From contig NZ_BCTF01000039.1 in NCBI RefSeq assembly GCF_001571145.1, positions 1-35,427 on the forward strand: a stretch of 35,427 bases of DNA, read 5' to 3'. Shown here one piece after another: positions 23,486 through 34,600 of the stretch (position 1 is its first letter; each line of letters opens with the position of its first letter). The notes under the pieces were generated by a model, which had not been told where the DNA came from, did no database searches, and was given only the letters and a program-made list of their open reading frames with translations. The position numbers were made by a program, and so were the translations under genes. Source of the DNA: Hydrogenophaga flava NBRC 102514. GTDB taxonomy: Bacteria > Pseudomonadota > Gammaproteobacteria > Burkholderiales > Burkholderiaceae_C.

Positions 23486-26400
23486 CTAGTAGTTCCTTCC
23501 TGGCGACGCACGTTGGTTGTAGTTATCAGGACTCTTATGACCACCAGGATCAGTCATCATCCTACGGTGCTCATCTTTGAAAGCATCTCTATCATTTTTT
23601 GCCGGAGTCCAGTCCACATCAACAAGCGGGTCATTGTTTTTGTCCGCGTGATAATTTCCGGATTTATTAGCTCTATCCCAATCACCTTTCCCGTGGTAGC
23701 GCTTGCCGGATTTAAATGTACATGTGTAGGAGCCGAACCCGTTATGCACCAACACCCCATCGTCGCCCACAAAGAAGGTATGCGCATTGGCCACCTCCAG
23801 GTTGAACACCGGGACTGTCTTCTTCTCGATGCGAATGTCTTCAATCGTGGCAATCCGTTCAGCTTGGTCGACTGATGCCGCTTCAGGCGGCTCGTCCCCG
23901 CTCCCCTTTAGCAGCAGCTGCCCGCCCTTCCTCAGCAGGATCGCGTCCCTCCAGCCCTCGGTCGTCTTGAACGGGTGACCTTCGGTCGCGGTGATGGTCT
24001 GCCCGCCCGCCATCGTGATGTGCACCAACGTCTGCTTGCGGTGGCTGGTGACAATGTCGATCACCTTTTCATAGCTCAGGCGCTGGTCCAGCCGCTTGCC
24101 TTCGCTGTTCTTGGCGCTGCCCGGCTCTTTCCACTCGGCCAGCGCCAACACCTCGTCTCCGGGTCTCAGGTCCTTGATCGCCTTGCGTTCGGTTCGGCCC
24201 AATTGCGCGTCTTGCGAGCTGGCGCCTTTGGGTTTGACATGGACCTCCACGTCGGCCGAAAAGCTGTTGCCGAACTTGCCGCACGGGTTGGGGATCGGCA
24301 GCATCTGAAACAGGCAATCGATACCACAGTCGATCGCGTTATCGCCCCAATTGACTGGACCGCAGGCGGCCATGTCTGCAAGGGCAGAAAAGGCATTGCA
24401 CCCAAGGTTGCACAGCGCAAATGACGCCGGGTTAGGGGGCATTTTTTCCCCGGTCGGATCAGTGAAGCGGTGCGGCGCCGCACCGGCGTAGGCGTACAGG
24501 TTGATGCCGCCCTCGAACCCGATGGGGTCGCGGCTGAGGTAGCGCCCGGTGGCCGGGTCGTAGTAGCGCCGGTCGTTGTAGTGCAGCCCGGTCTCCGCGT
24601 CGAAGTACTGGCCGGGGAAGCGCAGCTGGTTGACCATGGCCAGGTTCGGGTCTGCGCTGGTGCTCACCGTGGCCTTGCCAAAGGCGTCGTACTCGCCCGC
24701 CCAGACCACGTTGCCCGCCTTGTCTGTGATGCGCTGGGGCGTTCCCAGCTGGTCGTTGTGGTAATAAACGTAGCGGCTGGCGCCCGCGTTGGCCGGGTCC
24801 GGGATGCGCGCGTACAGCGGGCTGTCGCTGTTGCTGCGCTGGGGGTTCCACCCGTAGCTCACCTGCACCTGCCCGGCCGCATTGGCTTCGGCCAGCAGGC
24901 CCCAGTCGCTGTGCAGGTAATGGGTGGTGCCGGCAGGCGTTTCCTTGCGGATGCGGCGGTCGAACGGGTCGTAGATGTAGCGGGCGATCAGCTGGTCTGC
25001 GCCGTCTCGCACCTCGCTCAGGCGGTTGAGCGCGTCCCAGGTGAAACGCTTGACGCCGGCCGCGCCGGCGATGGCGCTGTGGGTCTCGCTGCTGAGGTTG
25101 CCCGCAGCGTCGTAGGTGTAGGTGATGCTGCCGCCGCCTTCAGCCGGGCGCTGGGTGAGCTGGCCGACGTTGTCGTATTGCCAGGCGAGTGTGCCGGTGC
25201 GGCTGTGGGTGACGCGGTTGTTGTTGGCGTCCAGCGTGAAGGCTTCGCCGCGGCCTGAGAGCAGCGGGTGCTCGACCCGGACCAGCCGCCCGGCGTCGTC
25301 TTTGGTGTAGTCCCGGCTGGCACCGTCGAAGGTGCTGCGGGTCACGTCGGCGAGTTTGCCAAATTCGTTCTGCAGGTCGAACACGGTGGCCTGCGCGGGA
25401 TTGAGCACCTGCAGCCGCGTGAGGTTCTGGTAGCCGTTGAAAGTCTTGCGCTGCACGCTGCCGCCGGGCAGCACGATCTTGGTGGGCTCGTACCACTGCC
25501 ACTCGCTGACGCTGATGATGCCTTCGCCGGGGATGGTGACACTTTCCAGCTCGGCCGCCGCGTCAAAGGTGTAGCTGATGGTCTGGCCATCCGGGCCGGT
25601 GTAGGTCTTGGTCTGGCCGTTGCCGTAGTCGGTGTAGCTGTGGGTCAGGCTGAAACCGGCGGTTGCGCCATCCTTGCGGGTGAGGGTTTCGTTCAGCAGC
25701 CGGTCGGCGCCGTCGAAGGCGCTGACCGACTTGTATTCGGCGTCTTCCCACTCCAGCAGGTTGCCGGTTTTGTCGTAGCGGAAATCGATGGTGCGCGCGA
25801 GCGTGCCCTGGGCGTTGTACTGGCGCTGCTGGGTCACACGCCCGGCGTCGTCGTAACTGTAGACAGTTTTCTGGCCATTGGCCTGCTCGACTTCGGTGGC
25901 GCGTTCGGCGGCGTCGTAGCGGTAGTGGGTGGTGTGGCCCAGCGGGTCGATCTTGCTGACCATGAGGTCGCGCCGGTCGTAGGTGAACGTGGTCTTGCCA
26001 TTGCGTGGGTCGATCACTTCGATCACGTTGCCGCGCACGTCGTGCACCAGACGCAAGGTGTTGCCCAGCGGGTCGCGCATCTGAGTGGCCTGGCCGTGCG
26101 GCGAGTACTCGTAGTAGTAGGTCTTGCCTTCGGCATCGGTGAAGGTCTTTCGACGCCCCACCTTGTCGTAGGCATAGCTCTCCACCCGGCCTTCTGGGCC
26201 AACATTGTCGCTACTGAGACTAACGAGGCTCCGTTCGTTGTATCGAAGGATCCGTTGAAACGTAGGGTAGCGGATCAGGCTGGCCAAACGGAAGTTCTTG
26301 TCGGTTCCATCGGCCTCGGCGTAGCCAAGCTCGTAGCTCTGGCTCTTGCCATCTGTGCCCTTGCTCAAACGGGCCAGCGCGTCGTATCCCAAGGCCATGC

Positions 26401-28630
26401 TCTTGCCCGCAGCGTCCTTGACTTGCGAGACCTGGCCCAGTGCGTTGTACTGGGTCTCGTAGATCTCGCCCAGCGGGTTGATGCGTTGGCTCAGCTGGTT
26501 GAACGGGTTGTAGCGCCACTGGTGGGTGCGCCCTTCTTCGTCCACCGCGCTGAGCATGTTGCCGACTTTGTCGTAGGCGATCTGCACCACGAAGCCCAGG
26601 GGGTCGACGGTGCGCACGGTGTTGCCGGCCGCGTCGTACTCATAGCGCCAGGTGTGGCCCAGGGCGTCGGTTTCGCTGATGAGATTGCCGGCCCGGTCGT
26701 ACTGGAGCTGGTAGGCGTGGCCTTCAGGATCGGTGACGCGCTTGAGCTGGCCTTGCTCGTCGTATTCGCCAAGCCAGATGGCGTCGGGCGTGACCGTGCC
26801 ATTGGGTTCGGTGCGGCCGACGTACTTGACTTCGGTGACCTGCCCCAGCGCGTTGCGCTTGAGTTCGATCACGCGCTGGTGCACCGTGCCCACGGCGCGG
26901 GTGATGGTCAGCAGGTTACCGACATCGTCGTGGGTGTAGGTGGTCCTAAAGCCCTCCTGGTCCACCCGTTCGGTGGGCTCCAGGTGGATGGCCGAGTAGG
27001 TGGTGCGGACACTGGCCCCGGTGGCATCGGTGACCCGGATGATTTGTTCGAATTCGTTGCGCTGGACCTTGGTGGTGTGACCGCGCGAGTTGGTGCTGGC
27101 CTCGATGCGTGCGCCAGAGTCGTACAGCATTTCATGGTCGGTCTTGCCGCTGGTGACCTGCCGCACCAGCTTGCCGATCCGGTTGTGGGTCAGTTCACGG
27201 CTCAGACGACCGGCCGCCGTGACCGGCCCGGTGATCTTGCCGTTGAACTGTTTGTTGACGTCGTCGTAGCTGAAGGCGTAGTCGGTCACGCCGCCGTCGG
27301 CCGCGGTGTGGCGGCTGACCACGCCGTCCTTGTAGGCCAGGCGCTCGATGCGGCCTTCGGCGTCCGTGATCTGGATGATGCGGCCCGCGCGGTCGTAGCC
27401 GTAGCGCGTGACGTGGCCGCGCACGTCGGTCACTTCGCTCAGGCGGTTGCCCGCGTCGTAGCGGTAGTGCACGCTTCTGGCGGGCAGGTCGCCGGCCAGC
27501 CCGCTGACCGGGTAGTCGCGCACTTCGGTGATCAGGTCGCCGGTGTAGTGCAGGGTGAAGAGCACGCGCCCGTTGGCGTCCACCGCCCCGAGCACCGCGC
27601 CCGCTTCGTTGCGCACCAGCCAGACGGGGAGCTGGTTGCGTTCTCCGTAGGCCACCACCTGGCCCTGGGTGTTGTAGTCGATCCAGGCGCCGCTTCTGTC
27701 ACCCCAGCGGTAGCCTTTGGGGTTGTCCACCGGGCTGAGGGTGATGCGCCCGCTGGCCAGCTGGCCCGCCGCGATGATCGGCAGTTCCTTGACCGGGCGT
27801 TTCTCCAGCCACGAGCGGTTGCTGAAGGCGTAGCGTCCGCCTTCGCCCAGGTACAGCTCGTTGACGCGGCGGATACCTTCGAGTTCCTGGCCCTGGCTGT
27901 ACATGGCGCCGCCGCCACCACCGGGGCCTCCTCCGCACAGACTGGGCCAGTCGGCGTTGACCCAGGTACCTGCGCCATAGCTGCTGCTCGACGCTTCGCC
28001 GCCGATCACGCGATTGAAGGGGGTGCTGCGGATGGGTTGTGCCGGTTCTGCCTCGAATTCGTAGCTGTCATTCTCGGCCACGCTGCCGTCGGACATGCCA
28101 CTTCCCGCCGCAATGAACACCCGCTTGCCGCTGGGCTGCCAGTTTTCGTCCACCCAGACGGTGCAGCTGCTGTCGTCCGGCGGCGGGGGATCACGCTCGC
28201 AGTCCGGGGCGGTGGCCGGGTCGCATTGGCCCATGCTCGCCACGATGCCGCCGTCGGCCGAGCGTCCCCCGGTGAGGTTGCTCCAGCTCACCGACAGGCT
28301 CTCCCAGTGAGGGTTGAATTTCCACTCCCGGCCGTCCCAGTAACGCACCCAGCTCACCCCCCCACCCACGCTGGCAAGACTCAGGTCGGTGTGCGAGACG
28401 GTCGCGAAGCCGTTGGGCATCGTGACCTTGATCCCACTGCTTTGCGCAATGCCAGGCCGAATCCCTGGTGGGGCCTGCATCCCTTGAGCCTGCACAAGCG
28501 TTGACAGACCGAATGCCGCAACACAGCCGATCAAAGAAATCGTCGATCTGAGCAGTTGACCGATACCTGCGTCACGCATCCGAACAGCCTCCCGTTTGTC
28601 CGCCATGAAAGACGAAAGCAAGTTGATCAT
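23486..28630 (-). CDS. Secreted Rhs polymorphic toxin with Hint-like pretoxin domain
   Basis: A 1714-aa protein. The N-terminus has a signal peptide (LLRSTISLIGCVAAFGLST, then LVQAQ), not a PAAR domain. A long array of YD/RHS repeats (YDxxGRxxxxxxxG) fills the middle and would form the toxin-enclosing shell. The core ends with PATGRYLSRDPIGFEGG (~1360). A Hint-like domain (NSFSADVEVHV, LRPGDEVLALAEW, TEGHPFKTTEGW, VPVFNLEV, GVLVHN) precedes a variable tip of ~84 residues encoded by AT-rich DNA (23486-23740). The tip (GSYTCTFKSGKRYHGKG, a later Arg and DEHRRM) could be a GIY-YIG/URI-type nuclease, which is inference. The ATG at 28630 overlaps the upstream giant gene (ATGA). The LRR gene follows. 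Confidence 0.88.
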   Translation of the reverse strand: MINLLSSFMADKREAVRMRDAGIGQLLRSTISLIGCVAAFGLSTLVQAQGMQAPPGIRPGIAQSSGIKVTMPNGFATVSHTDLSLASVGGGVSWVRYWDGREWKFNPHWESLSVSWSNLTGGRSADGGIVASMGQCDPATAPDCERDPPPPDDSSCTVWVDENWQPSGKRVFIAAGSGMSDGSVAENDSYEFEAEPAQPIRSTPFNRVIGGEASSSSYGAGTWVNADWPSLCGGGPGGGGGAMYSQGQELEGIRRVNELYLGEGGRYAFSNRSWLEKRPVKELPIIAAGQLASGRITLSPVDNPKGYRWGDRSGAWIDYNTQGQVVAYGERNQLPVWLVRNEAGAVLGAVDANGRVLFTLHYTGDLITEVRDYPVSGLAGDLPARSVHYRYDAGNRLSEVTDVRGHVTRYGYDRAGRIIQITDAEGRIERLAYKDGVVSRHTAADGGVTDYAFSYDDVNKQFNGKITGPVTAAGRLSRELTHNRIGKLVRQVTSGKTDHEMLYDSGARIEASTNSRGHTTKVQRNEFEQIIRVTDATGASVRTTYSAIHLEPTERVDQEGFRTTYTHDDVGNLLTITRAVGTVHQRVIELKRNALGQVTEVKYVGRTEPNGTVTPDAIWLGEYDEQGQLKRVTDPEGHAYQLQYDRAGNLISETDALGHTWRYEYDAAGNTVRTVDPLGFVVQIAYDKVGNMLSAVDEEGRTHQWRYNPFNQLSQRINPLGEIYETQYNALGQVSQVKDAAGKSMALGYDALARLSKGTDGKSQSYELGYAEADGTDKNFRLASLIRYPTFQRILRYNERSLVSLSSDNVGPEGRVESYAYDKVGRRKTFTDAEGKTYYYEYSPHGQATQMRDPLGNTLRLVHDVRGNVIEVIDPRNGKTTFTYDRRDLMVSKIDPLGHTTHYRYDAAERATEVEQANGQKTVYSYDDAGRVTQQRQYNAQGTLARTIDFRYDKTGNLLEWEDAEYKSVSAFDGADRLLNETLTRKDGATAGFSLTHSYTDYGNGQTKTYTGPDGQTISYTFDAAAELESVTIPGEGIISVSEWQWYEPTKIVLPGGSVQRKTFNGYQNLTRLQVLNPAQATVFDLQNEFGKLADVTRSTFDGASRDYTKDDAGRLVRVEHPLLSGRGEAFTLDANNNRVTHSRTGTLAWQYDNVGQLTQRPAEGGGSITYTYDAAGNLSSETHSAIAGAAGVKRFTWDALNRLSEVRDGADQLIARYIYDPFDRRIRKETPAGTTHYLHSDWGLLAEANAAGQVQVSYGWNPQRSNSDSPLYARIPDPANAGASRYVYYHNDQLGTPQRITDKAGNVVWAGEYDAFGKATVSTSADPNLAMVNQLRFPGQYFDAETGLHYNDRRYYDPATGRYLSRDPIGFEGGINLYAYAGAAPHRFTDPTGEKMPPNPASFALCNLGCNAFSALADMAACGPVNWGDNAIDCGIDCLFQMLPIPNPCGKFGNSFSADVEVHVKPKGASSQDAQLGRTERKAIKDLRPGDEVLALAEWKEPGSAKNSEGKRLDQRLSYEKVIDIVTSHRKQTLVHITMAGGQTITATEGHPFKTTEGWRDAILLRKGGQLLLKGSGDEPPEAASVDQAERIATIEDIRIEKKTVPVFNLEVANAHTFFVGDDGVLVHNGFGSYTCTFKSGKRYHGKGDWDRANKSGNYHADKNNDPLVDVDWTPAKNDRDAFKDEHRRMMTDPGGHKSPDNYNQRASPGRNY
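24775..24892 (-). repeat. Rhs-core segment duplicated at 22001-22112
   Basis: Parent copy, inside the rhs gene, of the segment found in the relic ORF. It carries six extra bases (two codons) relative to the relic. Confidence 0.8.
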
Positions 28631-31600
28631 TGACATACATCCACACCATTTCTTATAGCAGTCACGCAGCGAGGGCCACCAGGCAGAAAGCTGGCGCCGC
28701 CACCACCGCCGGTCCCACCAGGACTCCCTCCACCCGAACAGCACTTGTTTCCGCACCAAGAGGTACAGCTCGGCGGTGACCAAGGTACGGGGGTGCTCCT
28801 CCCTGGTGGAACTGGGCACGTGCTGTTGCTGAACCGGAAGAAGTTGGTGGAAGTCGCCCCTTCGGAGGTCTCGCCATTGGCACACTCCGACTCGTATCCC
28901 ACGGCTGTACCGTTGCTGTAATTGAAGCAGCCACCGCCGGAGGCGTTGGCACTGCTGGCCGAGCCTTCCAGCGACTGCAGAGCAATCACACGGTAGGGCA
29001 GCGTGACACGCTGCTTGGCACCCAGGGACTCGGGTACCGGCGCCAGGAATTCAAACCGGAAGTACGGATCGACCTTCGGCAGGGTCTGCTTGAGTTTGTC
29101 GGCACGAACCAGGCCATGATTGGTCAGGCTTAGCTCTCCGAAGTAGACGTCACCCGCGGCCATCGCTGGCAGGTTCACGCTGGAGGGTTGAAGCACGACT
29201 ACAGCCGTTGGCACATCGGTCTCGAAGGTGGCCGTCAGTGTGATGTCGTAACGGTCCTCGATGGTGATTTCTCGAACGTTCCACTCCACCGTGATCACGT
29301 TGTAGTTAAGGAACACCGGCTGGTTCATCGTGATGCCGGGCTTGACCTGCAGGCGTCCAGAAACTTCCTGGTGGCTGTTGGCCTTGGCCTTGAACTGGTA
29401 GCGGCCGGCCGGCACGTTCTGGAACAGGGCTTCGCCCAGGTGGTCGGTCACCATCTCCAAAGAAATGGTCGACACCTCTTCGTTCTGCAACGTGATGGTG
29501 GCTCCCCGCAGGCCCTGGATGAGCTGGCCGTCCTTGCCGACCGTGGCGGTGTAGATGTCGCTGGCCTTGAAGAGCACATTGCCTTGGCCGCTCTGGCTGA
29601 CGCTGGCGTACACCCGGATGGATTGCGCCGGCACGTTGTCGCCCACGACGTTGAGCCAGAACTCGTAGACCCCCTCGGCCACGCTGGCCGCAGGCGCGAA
29701 CGACAGGTCCACCGTGCGCGTCTCGCCCACCGGCAGGCTGCCATTGGCCTGGCTGGCGATGGCCACCCAGGAGGGCACGGCGCTGCCGTCGGGCCGGCTC
29801 AGGCTGAACTGCAGGTTGATGGCTTCCTGTAGACCGCTGTTCTTGATGGCGACCGATTCGATCTGCGAGGCGCCCTGGGCCAGCCCTGTTTCCACGAAAC
29901 CGGGTGTGCTCACCAGGTACGGCGTGGCTTCGGACAGGGTGTAGTCCACCCGGACGACGCCCAGCGGGGTGTTGGGACTTTCGTCGGCCACCACGTGGAA
30001 GATGAGCGCGCCACTGGGCTGGGCCTCATGGGTGGCGCTGAAGATGGCCGGGATATTGACCGTCTGGCGCTCGACCACGTTGACCGGGGCGTTCAGCTCC
30101 ACCGTGACGCCCGCAGGGATCTGGCCGGTGGGCTGGTTCACGGCGTCCAGCGTCAGGCGCAGGTGAGTGGCCGAGGTGCCCGCACCCGCCGTGACCTTGA
30201 ACGGGATGCTGAAGGGGTAGTTCTTGGGCAGGTTGAGCCTGGACAAGGCGGGCGACACCGTGACCCGGTTGATGGTGAAGTTGCGCTGCTCCGGCCGGTC
30301 GGTGATGTCGGGGTGCACCGCGCTGACCTTGAACAGGCCGGCGTCGGTGACCGTGGGCTTGAAGGTGTAGCTGAACACCCCGGCGCTGTCCGTCAGCACC
30401 TGGAAGCTGCGCTCGAAGCCCTGCTGGTTGAGCACCAGCTTGAGGCGGGCATTGGGCATGGGCGCCGCGCTTCTGCGCTCGATGGCGCGGCCCGTGATGA
30501 CGATGTCCTGGTCGCCGAAGGAGCTGACCGGCGTGACGTTGGTGACCTCGCCGAAGTAGGTGGTTTCCCCCGACGAGACCGTCTTCTCCGAACCGCGGCC
30601 GGTGATCTGGATCTCGTCCGTCTGGCCGCTGTGGTAGCGCAGCTTGTCCACTTCCAGCTTGACCCGGATGCTGTTGGGGCTGGCGCCCGGCACGTTCAGC
30701 TCGAACACGTCGGACACATAGCTGCTGCCTGCAGGAATGCGGGCCACCGTCTGACCACTGGTCAAGGTCACCACGTTGGCGCCCAAGGACTGTTTGTAGG
30801 GCTGTGTGGCCAGCACGTTGCCGTCGGCATCCAGGATCTTGAAGCGCAGTTCGCTGGAGTGGTTGGCGCCGTTGCCGGTGGCGGTCAGCAGCTCAACGTC
30901 CACCTCGGTGGTGTTTTCAATGGTGAGCTTGACCTGGCCGGTGGCGCCGCGCGTGAACGATTCGGTGGACATGCCCACCACGAGAGCGCCCTCCCCCACC
31001 GCCACGGTCTGGTTGCGGGCCATGGTGACGGCAGGGCCGTCCTCCGGCGCCATGTCGATGCCCACCAGCGCTACTGGCGCACCGGGCAACTCGGCATAGC
31101 CGCCCACGACCACCGGCACCAGGCGGGTCTCGTTGGGCGCCAGGCTGAAGGCGCTGGAGCGGTGGTCCCTGAACTGGGTCGACTGCGCATCGACCGGCAC
31201 ACGCACCAGGGCGGTGACGCCAGACAAGGTCTGCGCAGAGGTGTTGGAGACCTGCACCTGGACCTTGTTCATCACACCCCGCAGCAGGGGCAGGCCGGAT
31301 GCGATCTGGCTGTGCATGCTGGGCAGCACCACGGTGCTGGCCAGCTCGACACCATTGGCGTCCACGGTGGCCACCGTGTAGCGCCGGCCGCCCGAGGTGA
31401 ACCCGGTGTCTTCAAACCGGGTGGCGGTGATGGGCGCCGGGGTGAGCAGCAGTTGCGCGTTTTCAGGGCCGACATAGACCTTGTAACCGGCGACGTTGCC
31501 GTTGGGCGCATTCCAGGACACGACCGGCAGCGCGTTGCCCAGTTGCTCCACCCGCAGGTTGCGCACAGGCAGCAGGCTGGCGTTGAGGTAGGCCGAGTTG

Positions 31601-34600
31601 GAGAGGGCCGACTCGTTGCCCGCGGCGTCAACAGCCGTCACCACATAGGCTCCCTGCGTGGGCGAGGGGCTGGTGTCGTAGGTCTGGTTCAGCTTGACTA
31701 GGTTCTTGATCGGCGTCAGCCCCTCGATGCTGTTGATGGCGGTGCCGCTGGCGCGGTACAGACGGTAGTGGTCGACCTGGCTGGCCAGCGGGGCCTGCCA
31801 GGCGGCGTAGATGCCCTGACCTGTGAGCGTGAGCGTGAGGTTCTGTGGCGCGCCCGGTGCGTTGGCGATGGTGGTGACGCTGACCGGCGCGCTCTGGCCC
31901 GAGAGGCTTTCCTGCCCGTTGACCTGCCGCACGGTGGCCACCGCGTAGTGGTAGAGGCCGTCGGCGGGCGTGCTGTCCTCGTACTGGGTGCCGGCGTTGC
32001 GCGCCAGCGCTTCCAGCGCCGGTTGACCCGGGGCACGGCGGTAGATCTGGTAGCTGCTCGCGCCTTCCACGGCTTGCCAGCTCAGACGGACTTTGCCGCC
32101 CGGTTGCGCCCGAGCGGTCAGCCCGATCGGCACGTCCAGCGGTGGCAGATCGCCCTGGTACACCTGGAACTGGTTGAACGCGACCACCTGGCTGGAGACG
32201 TTGTCCAGTGCGTCCCTGGCGGTGTGGCGGAAGCTCAGCGTCTCGGGCGCGCCCTGGCCTGCGTCGGCCGGCAGGGTGAAGCTGGCGCTGTAGGTGGTGG
32301 CGCTGGTGGCGCTGAGGCTCAGGTCCACCGCGGTGCGGCCGGCACCCGAGAGCAGGTAGCGCAGCTGGGGCGTGGCAGCCGGCGGCTTGCTGAAGGTGAA
32401 CACCGCTCCCAGCGTCGGCGTGCCCTCATTGCGAATCGGCGCCGCGGGCGTCAGCACGATGGACGAGAGCACCGGCCCCTGGGTGTCGATCCGCAGGGTG
32501 GCACCGGCGCGAACCAGCGTGCCCCGGTTGCCCACGGCGTCCCGGGCAGAGAACAGGGCATCGGCCACACCGGAAGGTGTGTTGCCCGAGACCAGGAAGC
32601 TGCCCTGGTAGGCGGTGTCGCCCGTCTTGCTCAGGTTGACGGTGATGGGGCTGCCGCCCTGGGGCACCACCGACAGATAGGGTGTGGTCTGCAGCGGCTC
32701 GCTGGTGGTGAGCACCAGGTCCACCCTCCCCTGGCCGAAGGCGCCGGTCGCGGGGTCGGTCTTGCCCGAGGTGGTGTAGACGATGGACACCGCTTCGGGC
32801 GCCCTGGAGTCGGCGGTGGCACTGGCCGCGTTGGTAGGCTCCGACGGCGTCCCTGCGGCATTGACCGCCACCACACGGTAGGTCCAGGAGCCATCGCTGG
32901 GCGGGAGGTCCTCGTAGGTGTTGGCCGTGACCACGCTGCCATTGGCCTTGGTGGCCTCACCGATCAGCGCGAACGCTGCGGCGGAGCGGTAGACGTGGTA
33001 ACCCACCACATTGGCGTCGGTCGAACGCGTCCAGGTCAGCCGGACCGGACCACCTGTGAGGGCCGCAGCCGCCAGGTTGGTCGGACCCGCGGGAACCGAG
33101 GTGTCGCGCGTGACCGTCACGCCCGCGGACAGGGCGCTGGTGCCGTGGGTGTTGCTGGCCTGGGCCTGGATCAGGTTGGCGCCGGGCTGCAGATCGATGG
33201 TCGTCGTGAATCGGCCGTTGCTGCCGGCCACCACGGCGGCACCTTGCACCTGACCGCCACGAAGAACCTGCACGCTGGCACCCGCCGGCGCGGTGCCGGA
33301 CACCGTCAGGGAAGACAGTCGGGTCACGAGGCCGTTGGTGGGCTCCGAGAGCGTCGGAGCAGCGGGCGCCGCGTGGGAGACCGTCACCGAGTAGCTTTGC
33401 TCCGTGACATTGCCCAGCGAGTCCACCACCCGCACCGCCAGGGTGTGGCTGCCATTGGCCACTGCAGCAATGTTCAGCGCTGCGCTGAAGCTGCTGGTGC
33501 CGGTGGCAGCGGCGGCCACCACGCCATCAAGCAGCAACTCGGCACGGGCAATGCCGCTGCGGTCGCTGGCGGTGAAGGTCACCGAGCTGTTCGCAGAGAT
33601 CACCGCCCCATTGGCCAGCGCCATCGAGCCCAGGCGAACGTTGCCGACTTCGGGTCCTTGCGTGTCGGGCCCCAGGGGCGTGCGGGCCAGGGTCACGTCA
33701 ACGCTCTGCTCTGTGGTCCGCCCGACGTTGTCGGTGGCGACGGCGCGCAGGTTGTAGGGTCCATCGGCTTCGCCGTCGACGTTCCACGCGAAGCTGTACG
33801 GCGGCGACGCGTCGGTCGACCTGACGGTGCCATTCACATAAAACACCACTTGAGCAATGCCGCCTCCGTCGCTGGCGCTGGCCTCGATGCTGATCGACTG
33901 GCTGATCACGCTGCCGGCGGACGGGCTGCTGAGGGCCAGTTGAGGGGCCTCAGCGTCGATGCGAACCCCTCCCACCAAGCTGGCAGAAACGATGGTCCCT
34001 GCGGCGTTGCGGCACTGTGCGCTGACGGCCTTGAGTCCATCTCCAGCCGACAGGGTCAGCTCGGTCTGGGCTCGCTCATTGGTGAGCGACTGGAATGCCA
34101 CGCCGGCAAAAGCGCCACCTTCGGCAACGCGGTACTCGCTGGCGTTGACGCAGACCACATCGAACAGCACATTGCGCTGGGCGTAGTAGGCCGACGGCTG
34201 GGCCAGCCGGAGGGAAGGGTTGAGCATGGGCGCCGCCGCGGTGGGCGCCCCATGGTCCACTCCGGTGCTCACCGCATCGCCCTGGCCTTGCGGGTTGCCC
34301 ACGGTATCTCTGGCGCCGGAAGAGTGCCCCCACCAGTTGTTGCGGGCATTGAGGATCACACTGGGCGTCTGGTTGTTCACCCCCCAGACGCGGTTGCCAA
34401 CGAACTGCGAACCGGTGATGGAGGCGGTGCCGCTGCCATTGGCCAGCAGACCGGTGCCATTGCGCAGAAAACTTGAGCCCGAGACCGCAGGCTGCGCGCC
34501 GTCCAGCAGGAACAGGCCGACATCGCTGTCGCTCACGTGGAGAAACTGAAGACCTGGACTCCATCCGCGAACCGTCACGGCTTCCCCGGCGTAGCGCACA

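Noticed and set aside
25268..28504. A 1078-codon plus-strand open frame across the rhs gene
   Set aside because: It is antisense to a gene with clear RHS repeats; its long frame follows from GC-rich codons and repeat periodicity, and the product has no recognisable domain.
31768..34476. A 902-codon plus-strand frame opposite the giant surface protein
   Set aside because: It is Arg/His/Gly-rich antisense noise of high-GC DNA; the minus strand shows Ig and FN3 domains.
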